A DNA stretch of 64,000 bases from Blastococcus saxobsidens (GCF_010682065.1 NZ_JAAGWG010000012.1:85047-149046); one strand, 5' to 3'; positions 46,158 through 57,963 are shown, numbered from the stretch's first letter. The notes: generated by a model not told the origin, from the letters alone. Numbers and translations: made by a program.

Positions 46158-46200
46158 CCAGCCCCTCTGATCCCTCGTGATCACGGGCTGGTTTTCTTTT
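46158..46200 (+). terminator. Intrinsic terminator with T-tract between int and the Abi gene
   Basis: CCAGCCC (46158-46164) pairs with GGGCTGG (46185-46191); an inner TGATC/GATCA stem extends it. It is followed by TTTTCTTTT, one of very few true U-tract terminators in the window. It ends only 12 bases before the ribosome site of the Abi gene. Confidence 0.85.
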
Positions 46201-46225
46201 GCTCGGACGCCAGGAGAGGACGTTC

Positions 46226-47206
46226 TTGCCTGCGCCGTACACCAAGCCTCACCTGGACCTCCCGGCCCAGGTGAGGCTGCTGGCCTCGCGCGGACTCGTC
46301 ATTCCCGACCCACAGCACGCGGAGAGCGTCCTGCAAGCCGTCGGCTACTACCGGCTCAGTGGCTACTGGTATCCCTACCGCCAGCCCAGCCCGAACGGCG
46401 CCGGACGAGCCGACGAGTTCGTTTCGGGCACCAGCCTCGACCAGATCATCGCCCTGTACGACTTCGACCGGCGCCTGAAGCTGCACCTGCTCGATGCCTT
46501 GGAGCGCATCGAGATCGCGGCCCGCGTACAGGTCGGCCACGTCCTCGGCCGTCGCGGCGCCTACGCACACCTGGATCCGGTGAACCTGGACGCTCGCTTC
46601 GACCAACCGCTCACCTCGGGGAAGCCCAGCCGGTACCAGGAGTGGCTCCGCCGCATGCATGACGCGCAGCAGCGCTCCCGTGAGGACTTCGTCGAGCACT
46701 TTCGCTCCAAGTACGACGGCCGGCTGCCAGCCTGGGTGGTGACCGAGATCTTGGACTTCGGCGGAGTCTCCACGCTCTATAGCGGCCTCAAGAGCCGCGA
46801 CCGCGATGAGATCGCCGCCGGCTTCGGCGCGCTCGACGCCAGGGGGCGAGGCAACGGCGCAGTCCTCACCAATTGGCTGCGAGTGATCAACTACCTGCGT
46901 AACACTTGCGCCCACCACTCGCGGCTGTGGAACCGGAACATGGACGTCCAACTCGGCACGGCTCACCTGCGCTCGATCGGCCCTCTGGCACACCTGCGCA
47001 CCGGGCCGACGGCCCAGGTCTCCCGGGTCTTCGGTCCCCTGTGTCTCATGCTCTTCCTCCTTGCGGAGGTCGTTGACGACGACGCGTGGAAGGGGTGGCG
47101 CGACGATCTCGTGGCCCTGGTGACGACAGCTCTGCCGCCCACCGGACGGACCCTGGCCGAGATGGGCTTCCCCCAGGGGTGGCGGACTTCGTCCTTATGG
47201 CGTTGA
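46226..47206 (+). CDS. Abi (AbiD/AbiF-like, HEPN) abortive-infection protein
   Basis: A 326-residue protein of the Abi_2 family. Family marks: Y-T-K-P-H-L-D-L near the start, S-R-G-L-V-I-P-D, V-G-Y-Y-R-L-S-G-Y-W-Y-P-Y-R, Y-D-F-D-R-R-L-K-L-H-L-L-D-A-L-E-R-I-E, and the HEPN ribonuclease-type motif R-N-T-C-A-H-H-S-R-L-W-N. Such proteins stop phage growth, probably as RNases. AGGAGAGG lies six bases before the TTG at 46226, which I take as start; a TTG nine codons earlier overlaps the terminator T-tract. It is the last gene before attR and probable phage-defence cargo. Confidence 0.9.
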   Translation: MPAPYTKPHLDLPAQVRLLASRGLVIPDPQHAESVLQAVGYYRLSGYWYPYRQPSPNGAGRADEFVSGTSLDQIIALYDFDRRLKLHLLDALERIEIAARVQVGHVLGRRGAYAHLDPVNLDARFDQPLTSGKPSRYQEWLRRMHDAQQRSREDFVEHFRSKYDGRLPAWVVTEILDFGGVSTLYSGLKSRDRDEIAAGFGALDARGRGNGAVLTNWLRVINYLRNTCAHHSRLWNRNMDVQLGTAHLRSIGPLAHLRTGPTAQVSRVFGPLCLMLFLLAEVVDDDAWKGWRDDLVALVTTALPPTGRTLAEMGFPQGWRTSSLWR

Positions 47207-47338
47207 GCGTTGCCGCCAACCCCGAGCAGCCGGCACGCATCCGCTGGCAAACCGGAGCCGCTAGGTCACAAGGAGGTCATGAAGTGTCTCCTCGGCGCGT
47301 CAATCAGGGCTTTTAACTGCGGTTTTGCCCCTAGATGG

Positions 47339-47389
47339 ATCAGCTTCCCAAGCTGACAGTGCGAGTTCGATTCTCGTCACCCGCTCCAC
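47339..47389 (+). other. attR of the integrated element
   Basis: A second copy of the 51-base tRNA-Gly 3' segment, identical to attL. Only the part from the anticodon stem on is present; no 5' half precedes it, so it is not a tRNA gene. The AT-richer 40 bases before it (TTTTAACTGCGGTTTTG) may bind the integrase. Confidence 0.95.
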
Positions 47390-47390
47390 C

Positions 47391-47411
47391 GGGCGCCGCC
47401 GGCCGGCGCCC
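47391..47411 (-). terminator. Terminator of the GGDEF-EAL gene
   Basis: GGGCGCC (47391-47397) pairs with GGCGCCC (47405-47411) around GCCGGCC, 18 bases past the stop at 47429 in the direction of transcription and abutting attR. Confidence 0.55.
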
Positions 47412-47428
47412 CGCCCCGCCCGCCGGTG

Positions 47429-51308
<3,880 letters not shown>

Positions 51309-51331
51309 CCGCGAAGGGGCGGCCGCCGGGA

Positions 51332-51982
51332 TCAGTGCACGGGCGGGCGGCGGTCGCGCAGCTCGGTGGCCAGGATCGCCGCCTGGGTGCGCCGTTCGAA
51401 GCCCAGCTTGGCCAGCAGGTGACTGGTGTAGTTCTTCACCGTCTTCTCGGCCAGCCCCATCCGCTCACCGATCTGCCGGTTGGTCAGCCCCTCACCGATC
51501 AGCCGCAGCACGATCCGTTCCTGATCGGTGAGCCCGGCCAGCCGGTCGGTCGACTCAGGCCTGCCGGGCGGCCGCCCGGTGTCCGGCGGCGGGACCGTGC
51601 CGCCGGACGCGACGGTGTGCACCGCCGTCACGAGGGCCGACCCGCGCACCTGCTTGAGCAGGAACCCGGCGGCGCCGGCTCGCAACGCCGCGTCGCGCGC
51701 CTCCTGGTCGGCGTAGCTGGTGAGCACCAGGCAGGGCAGTCCCGGCACCCGGGACCGCAGTTCCCGGCACAGCACGTCGCCGCTGCCGTCGGGCAGGCGC
51801 ATGTCCACGACGACGACGTCCGGCCGGACGGCCGGCACCCGCGCCAGCGCATCGGCCGCCGTGCCCGCTTCGCCCACCACGGAGATCCCGGGATCGTCCT
51901 CCAGCACCTCCGCCACGCCGCGGCGCACCACCTCGTGGTCGTCGACCAGGAAGACGCGGACGTGCGGCGGGGACGACTGCAC
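51332..51982 (-). CDS. LuxR-family response regulator, DevR/NarL type
   Basis: A 216-residue regulator. The receiver domain has acidic Asp14-Asp15, phospho-acceptor Asp60 (V-V-V-V-D-M-R-L-P-D-G) and Lys110 (F-L-L-K-Q-V). The LuxR HTH at about 150-210 reads L-T-D-Q-E-R-I-V-L-R-L-I-G-E-G-L-T-N-R-Q-I (broken after E-G-L), then K-T-V-K-N-Y-T-S-H-L-L-A-K-L-G. It converges on the GAF-GAF kinase gene with 23 bp between the stops. In DevR systems such regulators switch on dormancy or hypoxia genes; here the targets are unknown. Confidence 0.93.
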   Translation of the reverse strand: MQSSPPHVRVFLVDDHEVVRRGVAEVLEDDPGISVVGEAGTAADALARVPAVRPDVVVVDMRLPDGSGDVLCRELRSRVPGLPCLVLTSYADQEARDAALRAGAAGFLLKQVRGSALVTAVHTVASGGTVPPPDTGRPPGRPESTDRLAGLTDQERIVLRLIGEGLTNRQIGERMGLAEKTVKNYTSHLLAKLGFERRTQAAILATELRDRRPPVH

Positions 51983-52057
51983 GACTCCTCCCCTCGCGCG
52001 CAGGTATGACCCCGTTCACATCAGCGTAGGACTGCGGCCGGGGCGCCGCGACCGAGG

Positions 52058-53086
52058 TCAGGCGGGCAGCAGCAGCGCGGCGTACAACGTCAGCCCCGGC
52101 CCGAAGGCCATGGCCACGATGGGCCCGTCGACGTCGGCGAGCTCCTGCAGGACCAGCAGCACCGTGGCCGACGAGCAGTTGCCGTGCTCGGCCAGGACCC
52201 GGCGGGACGCGCCGACCTGCTCCTCGCGCAGGCCGAGCTCGTCGCGGACGACGTCGATGATCCGGGGTCCACCCGGGTGCACGGCCCAGCCGGCGACGTC
52301 CTCGGCGCGCAGGCCGGCCTGGGTGAGCAGCTCGTCGACGACGTCGCCCACGTGCCGGGAGAGCACGTCGGGCACCTTCGGGGAGAGCCCCATCCGGAAC
52401 CCGAGGTCGGTGACGTCCCAGGTCATGTGGTCGGCGGTCGAGGCGTCCGTGCGCGCGACGACGCCCGCCAGCCGGTGCCCTCGGCCGGCCCCCGGCTCCA
52501 CCACGATCGCGGCCGCGGCGTCGGAGAACAGCGCGTGCGCCACGACCTGCTCGAGGTCCCGCTGCGCCGGCTGGACGTGCAGGCTGGTCAGCTCGCAGCA
52601 CAGCAGCACCGCCGGGCGCGACCGCGCGGTGACGAAGTCCCCCACGGCGGCCAGCCCCGGGATCGCCGCGTAGCAGCCCATGTGCCCGACCAGCAGCCGC
52701 TGCAGCCCGGCGGGCATGCCGAGGTCGCTCGCCAGCCGGATGTCCAGCCCCGGGGTGGCGTACCCGGTGCAGGTGGCGACGGCGAACAGCCCGACGTCGC
52801 CCGGCGCGAGGCCGGCGGCGTCCAGCGCACCGGCCACCGCCTGCTTGCCCAGCGGCAGCGCCTCCTGGATGAAGCGGGCCATGCGCGCCCCGGTGCCCCA
52901 GCCGCTGAGGTCCTCGTCGATCGGGTTGGCGACGGCGTGCCGGCGGCGCACGCCGGCGCTCATGAAGATCCGCTCGGCGGCGCGGACCCCCTCGTAGTGC
53001 CGGGCGAAGAACCCGTCCCAGGCGGCCTTCTGGTCCAGCGCGGCGGGCAGCGCGGACCCCGCGCCGGTGATGACGGCGGCGGTCAT
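52058..53086 (-). CDS. Type III polyketide synthase
   Basis: A 342-residue chalcone-synthase-like enzyme. The catalytic triad is complete: Cys138 in V-G-H-M-G-C-Y-A-A, His270 in G-W-A-V-H-P-G-G and Asn303 in E-H-G-N-C-S-S-A-T; M-A-F-G-P-G-L-T is the C-terminal signature. It condenses an acyl-CoA starter with malonyl-CoA units to make an alkylresorcinol, pyrone or similar product; the starter cannot be told. A methyltransferase and a DUF3140 gene lie upstream on the same strand, a small set able to make and O- or C-methylate a phenolic lipid (inference). Confidence 0.93.
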   Translation of the reverse strand: MTAAVITGAGSALPAALDQKAAWDGFFARHYEGVRAAERIFMSAGVRRRHAVANPIDEDLSGWGTGARMARFIQEALPLGKQAVAGALDAAGLAPGDVGLFAVATCTGYATPGLDIRLASDLGMPAGLQRLLVGHMGCYAAIPGLAAVGDFVTARSRPAVLLCCELTSLHVQPAQRDLEQVVAHALFSDAAAAIVVEPGAGRGHRLAGVVARTDASTADHMTWDVTDLGFRMGLSPKVPDVLSRHVGDVVDELLTQAGLRAEDVAGWAVHPGGPRIIDVVRDELGLREEQVGASRRVLAEHGNCSSATVLLVLQELADVDGPIVAMAFGPGLTLYAALLLPA

Positions 53087-53159
53087 CTGCGCCGCTCCGC
53101 GGAAGGCCTGCTCGGGATCATGCTTCCGACGGTACGTCCGGCGCGACGCCGTTGCTCGC

Positions 53160-53867
53160 TCACCGTTTCCGGCCGTAGCCGGCGAAGACGACGGCGGTGG
53201 AGCGGACCGGCTTCATCGTCACGCTCCGCCTCCGTCCCGTGGCCCAGGCGATGGCCTGGCGCACCGAGGGGCGCAGGCCCACGAGCCGGAGGTCCAGGCC
53301 CAGCCGCTCGGCGGCGGCCAGCAGCCGCTCCCGGTCGACGAACAGCGCGGGGTCGTGGATGCCCGGGGGCGGTCCGCCCGGCAGCCGCTCGGCGACGGTG
53401 ACCATGAGGAAGCGGCCGATCCGGGTGTCGGCGAGCGCGTCGATCACCAGCGTCCCGCCCGGCCGGAGCAGCCGCGCGCACTCGGCGAGCACCGCGACGT
53501 CGTCCTCGACGTGCTCCAGGATCTCGCCGGCGACCACCACGTCGGCGCACCCGTCGGCCAGCGGGACGGCCAGGACCGAGCCCCGGACGGGCAGCACCCC
53601 GTGCCCGCGGGCCACCCGCAGCCCTTCCAGGCCCAGGTCGACGCCGACGTGCCGGTACCCGAGCCGCGCGGCGTGCGGTGCCATCAGCCCGCCACCGCAG
53701 GCGAGGTCGACCAGCAGCGAGCCCGGGGCGCCGGCGGGCGGGATGTGCTCCGCGCGGGAGGTGGCCAGCCAGTGCAGCGCCGCGAACCCCCCGGCGGCCT
53801 CCCACCAGTCGTCGGCCAGTCCGTCGTACTGGGCAGGGTCGTTGCGTGGCAGGGACGTCGCTCGCAC
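53160..53867 (-). CDS. SAM-dependent class I methyltransferase
   Basis: A 235-residue UbiG/UbiE-like methyltransferase. Motif I, L-V-D-L-A-C-G-G-G-L-M-A-P, is at about residue 52; D-L-G-L-E-G-L-R-V-A is motif post-I; D-V-V-V-A-G-E-I-L-E-H-V is motif II, and L-R-P-G-G-T-L-V-I-D motif III. The start M-R-A-T-S-L-P-R-N-D-P-A-Q-Y-D-G-L-A-D-D-W-W (broken at P-R) resembles ubiquinone-type 3-demethylases. It lies between DUF3140 (3-bp gap) and the type III PKS (73-bp gap) and probably methylates the polyketide product. Confidence 0.88.
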   Translation of the reverse strand: MRATSLPRNDPAQYDGLADDWWEAAGGFAALHWLATSRAEHIPPAGAPGSLLVDLACGGGLMAPHAARLGYRHVGVDLGLEGLRVARGHGVLPVRGSVLAVPLADGCADVVVAGEILEHVEDDVAVLAECARLLRPGGTLVIDALADTRIGRFLMVTVAERLPGGPPPGIHDPALFVDRERLLAAAERLGLDLRLVGLRPSVRQAIAWATGRRRSVTMKPVRSTAVVFAGYGRKR

Positions 53868-53870
53868 GGG

Positions 53871-54212
53871 CTACCCCCTCGTCAGCGGATCGTGGCCCCA
53901 GTTCATCAGGGAGTGGCGCCACCGGGAGCTTTCGACGTCCTCGTGCTCCGGTTCCTGCGCGATGTGCCGCTGCACGTAGCCGTGCACCTTGCGCATGTGC
54001 GCGAGGTCGTCGTCGGTCAGGTCGTCCTTCTTCGTGCGCAGCAGCTCGACGATCCGCCGCCCCGAGGCGTGCCCGGTGGACTCCCCGCCGCCGTCCTTCT
54101 GACCGACGGCCTTGGACTCGTCGGTGTCCAGCCACTGCTCCAGCTCGCCCGCGGTCATGTTCACCGCGTCGCCGAACTCGCGCCGGATCGCGTCCGGATC
54201 CTCCTCGGCCAT
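53871..54212 (-). CDS. DUF3140 family protein
   Basis: A 113-residue acidic soluble protein: I-R-R-E-F-G-D-A-V-N-M-T-A-G-E-L-E-Q-W-L, D-E-S-K-A-V-G-Q-K, S-G-R-R-I-V-E-L-L-R-T-K-K-D-D-L, then M-R-K-V-H-G-Y-V-Q-R-H and S-R-W-R-H-S-L-M-N-W-G-H-D-P. This matches the DUF3140 family, of unknown function and common in actinobacteria and other soil bacteria. ATG 54212 is the start. It is first of three minus-strand genes leading to the type III PKS. Confidence 0.87.
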   Translation of the reverse strand: MAEEDPDAIRREFGDAVNMTAGELEQWLDTDESKAVGQKDGGGESTGHASGRRIVELLRTKKDDLTDDDLAHMRKVHGYVQRHIAQEPEHEDVESSRWRHSLMNWGHDPLTRG

Positions 54213-54314
54213 GGGTCCTCCGCTCGCCTCGTCGTCCTCCCGTACCGCGCGGTGGACCGGGGGAAACGGGCCGTCTGGTACTGCTGGTGCCCCGCCAGCC
54301 CCCCGGAGGTCCGT

Positions 54315-55241
54315 GTGTCCGTCACCGTCGTCGGCAGTCTCAACGAGGACGTCCTGGCCGCCGTCGACCGGCTGCCCGGGCGCGGGGAGACCGTCGTGGC
54401 CCGGGCCTCCTCGCTCGCGCCGGGCGGCAAGGGCGCCAACCAGGCCGCGGCAGCGGGCCTGCTGGGTCCGGGCGTGCACATGGTGGGACGCGTGGGCGAG
54501 GACCCCGCGGGCGACCGGCAGCTGGCCGCCCTGGCCGCCTCGCGGGTCAACGTGCGCCGGGTGCTGCGGACCGTCGGGACCCCGACGGGCAGCGCGACGA
54601 TCCCGGTGGAGGACGGCAGCGGGGAGAACCTGATCGTCGTCGTCCCCGGGGCGAACGCCAGGCTCACGGTCGAGGACGTCGACGTGCCGTCCGTGCGCGA
54701 CGCGCGGGTGGTGCTGCTGCAGCTGGAGGTCCCGATGGCGGCGGTGACGGCGGCGGCGCGGGCCGCGAGCGGCACCGTCGTCCTCACCCCCGCTCCCCCG
54801 CAGCCGCTGCCGGCCGAGCTGCTCGTCCGGGTGGACGTGCTGGTGCCCAACGAGCACGAGCTGGTGCAGCTGGCCGGCGCCGTCCCCGCGGACCGCTCGC
54901 CGGCCGAGCTGGTGGCCCTGGCCCGCACGGTCAGCGCCGGCTCGGTGGTCGTGACGCTGGGCGCCCGTGGCGCGCTGGTGGTCCCCGGCGACGGCGGCCC
55001 GGTGCTGCTCCAGGCGCCGCCGCCGGTTGCCGCCGTCGACACGACCGGTGCCGGCGACTGCTTCTGCGGCGCCCTGGGCCAGGCGCTGGCCCGGGGCGCG
55101 GCGCTGCCGGAGGCCGTGCGGCACGCCGTCGCCGCCGCCGCGCTGTCCACCACCGGCCCCGGGGCGCGCGGCGCCCTGCCCGACGAGGACGCCGTGCGGT
55201 CGGTGCTCCCCCGCGTCCCGGAGCCGACGCCGGTCGATTGA
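54315..55241 (+). CDS. PfkB-family sugar kinase, ribokinase-like
   Basis: A 308-residue carbohydrate kinase. Features: G-S-L-N-E-D-V near the start (substrate contact), A-P-G-G-K-G-A-N-Q-A-A-A-A at about 41 (PfkB signature 1), P-N-E-H-E-L at about 178, and the ATP-site signature 2 D-T-T-G-A-G-D-C-F-C-G-A-L at about 241 with the catalytic Asp. G-G-K-G-A-N-Q and P-N-E favour ribokinase. It phosphorylates ribose or a similar sugar. GGAGG five bases before the GTG at 54315 sets the start. No sugar transporter is adjacent. Confidence 0.88.
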   Translation: MSVTVVGSLNEDVLAAVDRLPGRGETVVARASSLAPGGKGANQAAAAGLLGPGVHMVGRVGEDPAGDRQLAALAASRVNVRRVLRTVGTPTGSATIPVEDGSGENLIVVVPGANARLTVEDVDVPSVRDARVVLLQLEVPMAAVTAAARAASGTVVLTPAPPQPLPAELLVRVDVLVPNEHELVQLAGAVPADRSPAELVALARTVSAGSVVVTLGARGALVVPGDGGPVLLQAPPPVAAVDTTGAGDCFCGALGQALARGAALPEAVRHAVAAAALSTTGPGARGALPDEDAVRSVLPRVPEPTPVD

Positions 55242-55308
55242 CCTGCGGTTCGGCCCCCGGCCGACCGGGCACAGGCCTCCCGACCGGAACCGAGAAGGAG
55301 GAGCCGAC

Positions 55309-55464
55309 ATGACCGAGGCCCACCGCACGCCCCGCAGCCCCGAGCGCGCCGAGGGGGACCCCGCGGGCGAGGACTCCGGCAGCGGCCGGACCCCCCACCC
55401 GGAGGAGCCCGCCGAGGGCCGCGAGGACTCCGCGGGCGGCAACGCGGACAGCCCGGACGTCTGA
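55309..55464 (+). CDS. Small acidic hydrophilic protein
   Basis: A 51-residue protein, M-T-E-A-H-R-T-P-R-S-P-E-R-A, then Glu/Asp/Gly/Pro-rich to D-S-P-D-V. It has no hydrophobic core and is likely disordered. The ribosome site AGAAGGAGGAG, eight bases before the ATG, is one of the strongest in the window and supports real translation. It follows the ribokinase gene by 67 bp. Function unknown. Confidence 0.6.
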   Translation: MTEAHRTPRSPERAEGDPAGEDSGSGRTPHPEEPAEGREDSAGGNADSPDV

Positions 55465-55568
55465 GCGCTCCGCACCGGCCGGCGGGTGAGCAGCATCTCG
55501 CCCCCCGGCCGGGGTGTGCCGGCGGAGCGGCGGTTTCGGCGGGTCACCCGCCGGGCACGCTGCGACAC

Positions 55569-55703
55569 ATGGAGAAGACGACGAACCAGCACGGAGCCGG
55601 CCAGGAGTCCTCGAACGGGTCCACCGAAGAGCCGCGCGTCGAGGCAGCCGTCCGGGCCGTCGCCCAGATGCTCGCCAATCCCCGCCGCACCCGCCGGAAC
55701 TGA
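55569..55703 (+). CDS. Possible 44-residue protein
   Basis: ATG to TGA reads M-E-K-T-T-N-Q-H-G-A-G-Q, an acidic middle, then P-R-V-E-A-A-V-R-A-V-A-Q-M-L-A-N-P-R-R-T-R-R-N: one amphipathic helix with a basic end. There is no clear ribosome site, and the reading frame could be chance, but codon third positions are GC-rich as in real genes. Function unknown. Confidence 0.35.
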   Translation: MEKTTNQHGAGQESSNGSTEEPRVEAAVRAVAQMLANPRRTRRN

Positions 55704-55856
55704 GGCCGGTACCGCCGCCGAAGTAACGCTGGGTGACCACAACGGCACCATCGATCTCCGGCGCCCCGATCGGCCCGGGCGTCTCTCGTCACCCAGAGCA
55801 ATCACGTCGGCGTGCCGCGAACTGCTCCGTCACGGCACTGGGGCATCCTCGCTGAC

Positions 55857-56483
55857 GTGACCGCCGCCCTCAACCTCGTTCCCTCCGACGACAGCTCGGC
55901 CCCGGTGCGCCGGAGTCGCGCCGAGCGGCAGGAGATCGTGCTCGACACCGCGGAGCGGCTGTTCTCCGGCCGCAGCTCGCGCAGCGTCGGGATGGACGAG
56001 CTCGTCCGGGAGACCGGTCTGGGCAAGATGACGGTCTACCGGCTCTTCAAGAGCAAGGACGACCTGGTCGGCGCGTACCTGACCCGCAAGGCCGCGACGG
56101 TCCTGGCCTTCATCGACGCGGAGCTCGAGCGCCTCGAGGGGGACCCGCGGGCCGCGCTGCTGTCGGTCGTGGACGCCGTGGAGCGCGACGTCACCCGCGT
56201 CGGCTTCCGCGGCTGCCCGTTCACCAACGTGAGCAGCGAGTACGACGACCCGCAGCACCCGGCCCGCAGCGCCGCCGCGGACTACAAGTTCGAGCTGCAC
56301 ACCCGCCTCGAGCGCCTGGCCGACGAGATCGTCCCCGGCAACGGCGAGGACCTCGCCGCGCAGATCCACCTGATCATCGACGGCATGTACCTCTCCGGCG
56401 GTCTCCTCGGTCCCGACGGCCCGGCGGCCCACGGCCGCCAGCTGGCCGAGAAGCTCGTCGACGCCGCGGTCGCCCGCGGCTGA
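55857..56483 (+). CDS. TetR-family regulator (first)
   Basis: A 208-residue repressor. The HTH at about residues 22-68 reads I-V-L-D-T-A-E-R-L-F, G-M-D-E-L-V-R-E-T-G-L-G-K-M-T-V-Y-R-L-F-K-S-K-D-D-L (broken after G-L). The ligand domain has G-F-R-G-C-P-F-T-N-V-S-S-E-Y near 120, typical of a large TetR subgroup with unknown ligands, and L-I-I-D-G-M-Y-L-S-G-G. The start may be GTG 55857 or GTG 55812. Its target is unknown; it converges on the amidase gene across two hairpins. Confidence 0.88.
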   Translation: MTAALNLVPSDDSSAPVRRSRAERQEIVLDTAERLFSGRSSRSVGMDELVRETGLGKMTVYRLFKSKDDLVGAYLTRKAATVLAFIDAELERLEGDPRAALLSVVDAVERDVTRVGFRGCPFTNVSSEYDDPQHPARSAAADYKFELHTRLERLADEIVPGNGEDLAAQIHLIIDGMYLSGGLLGPDGPAAHGRQLAEKLVDAAVARG

Positions 56484-56485
56484 GC

Positions 56486-56511
56486 GGCGGCGGAGGTCGG
56501 CGTCGACCTCC
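56486..56511. terminator. Hairpin between tetR and the amidase gene
   Basis: GGCGGAGGTCG (56486-56496) pairs perfectly with CGACCTCCGCC (56501-56511) around GCGT, three bases past the tetR stop. A second imperfect GC-rich dyad follows at about 56530-56563 on the amidase side. Confidence 0.65.
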
Positions 56512-56565
56512 GCCCCCGCACGGCGCGGGGACCGGCACCGGACGTCCGGCGCCGGCCCCCGGCGG

Positions 56566-57963
56566 TCATCGCCCGAGCGGGGCCAGCCTGCCGACGACGT
56601 CGGTCGCCGCTTCGTACGCCGCGCCGACGTCGAGCAGCGTCGCCTCGTCGAACGGGCGGCCGGTCACCTGCATCCCCAGGGGCAGGCCGCGCTCGTCGAA
56701 GCCGGTCGGCACCGCCAGCGTGGGCAGCCCGGTGAGGTTGGCCGGCGACGTGAGCCGGACCATCGCCAGGTCCACCAGCTCCACCGTGCCGTCGGGCCAG
56801 ACGACCTCCATCTCGTCGACCAGCGGCGCCGGGAAGGGCTGCACCGGTCCCACCACGACGTCGACGTCGGCGAAGAGCTCCTTCCAGGCGCGCTGCACCA
56901 GGGTGCGCACGCGGAGCGCGTTGATGTAGTCGGTGGCCAGCACCAGCTCACCCGCCTCGAGCTGCAGCCGCGTCTCGGGCCGGTACAGGTGCGCCTTCGT
57001 CCGCAGCGACTCCCGGTGGTAGGCCGCCGCCTCGGGCAGGACGATCCCCCACTCGACGGCCAGGACCTGGTCCGGGTACGGGATCGTCACCTCCCGGACC
57101 TCCGCGCCGAGGCCCACGAGCACGTCGACGGCGGCCCGGACGGATGCCTCGACGTCGGGCCGGACGTGGTCGAAGAAGAAGTTGGCGGGAACCCCGATCC
57201 GCAGACCGCGCACGTCGCCGGTGATGCCGGCGGCGTACCCGGGCACCGGCACGTCGACCGACGCCGGGTCCAGCGGGTCGTGCCCCGCGATGGCGTCCAG
57301 GGCGAGCGCGCAGTCGGTGACGTTGCGGGCCAGCGGGCCGACGTGGTCCAGCGACCAGGACAGCGACGCGACGCCCCGCCGGGACGTGCGGCCGTAGGTC
57401 GGCTTGAGCCCGACCGTGCCGCACAGGTTCGCCGGGATGCGGATGGACCCGGCCGTGTCGGTGCCCAGGGCGAGCATGCACGAGCCTGCGGCCAGGGCGG
57501 CGCCCGAGCCGCCGCTGGAGCCGCCCGGGATCCGGGCGGTGTCCCACGGATTGCGGGTGGTGTGCGTGCGGCCGCCGTAGGCGAACTCGTGGGTGTGCGT
57601 CTTGCCGACCATGACCATGCCGGCGTCCAGCAGCCGCCGCACCGCCACCGCGTCGGTGTCGGGCACGTGGCCCGCGCGGACCTCGGAGCTGCTGGTCGTC
57701 GGGACGCCCGCGGTGTCGTAGAGGTCCTTGACCCCCAGCGGGATGCCGTGCAGCGGCCCGCGGTACCGGCCGGCGGCGATCTCCTTCTCCGCCGCGGTGG
57801 CCGCGTCGCGCGCCAGGTCGGCACTGACGTGCGCGAAGGCGCCGATCGCCGGCTCGGTCGCCTCGATCCGCCCCAGGACGGACTCGGTCAACTCGACCGG
57901 GGACAGGCTGCCGGTCCCGATCGCCTCGGCGGCCGCGGTCAGGTCGAGCTCGAACGGCTCCAC
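56566..57963 (-). CDS. Amidase, amidase-signature family
   Basis: A 465-residue hydrolase. The Ser-cisSer-Lys triad is present: Lys79 in P-L-G-V-K-D-L-Y-D, the cis-Ser in P-G-G-S-S-G-G-S-G (148-149) and the nucleophile Ser172 in D-T-A-G-S-I-R-I-P-A. Length and layout resemble AtzE/AtzF and GatA-like amidases. It hydrolyses a carboxamide to acid and ammonia. It is the last gene of an operon with a Liv-type ABC importer and a DUF4089-like small protein, so the substrate is probably the imported compound. Confidence 0.9.
   Translation of the reverse strand: MEPFELDLTAAAEAIGTGSLSPVELTESVLGRIEATEPAIGAFAHVSADLARDAATAAEKEIAAGRYRGPLHGIPLGVKDLYDTAGVPTTSSSEVRAGHVPDTDAVAVRRLLDAGMVMVGKTHTHEFAYGGRTHTTRNPWDTARIPGGSSGGSGAALAAGSCMLALGTDTAGSIRIPANLCGTVGLKPTYGRTSRRGVASLSWSLDHVGPLARNVTDCALALDAIAGHDPLDPASVDVPVPGYAAGITGDVRGLRIGVPANFFFDHVRPDVEASVRAAVDVLVGLGAEVREVTIPYPDQVLAVEWGIVLPEAAAYHRESLRTKAHLYRPETRLQLEAGELVLATDYINALRVRTLVQRAWKELFADVDVVVGPVQPFPAPLVDEMEVVWPDGTVELVDLAMVRLTSPANLTGLPTLAVPTGFDERGLPLGMQVTGRPFDEATLLDVGAAYEAATDVVGRLAPLGR

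Larger units (their letters stand above)
32344..47389 (+). mobile_element. Integrative mobilizable element in tRNA-Gly(CCC)
   Basis: About 15 kb lie between two 51-bp copies of the tRNA-Gly 3' end. The right part holds the mobility module: MobF relaxase, two excisionase-like HTH genes and a tyrosine integrase next to attR, followed by an Abi gene. The left part holds cargo: the SipW cassette, an IS21 element, and an orphan chemoreceptor. No coupling protein, VirB-type genes, phage structural genes or replication initiator are visible, so transfer would need helper machinery. The original tRNA 3' end is now at attR. Confidence 0.9.

Noticed and set aside
47339..47389. A second tRNA-Gly gene
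   Set aside because: Only the 3' part is present, with no acceptor or D-arm 5' half before it; it is the attR copy.
32320..47389. A prophage
   Set aside because: There is an integrase, but no capsid, terminase, tail or lysis gene; the relaxase points to mobilization instead.
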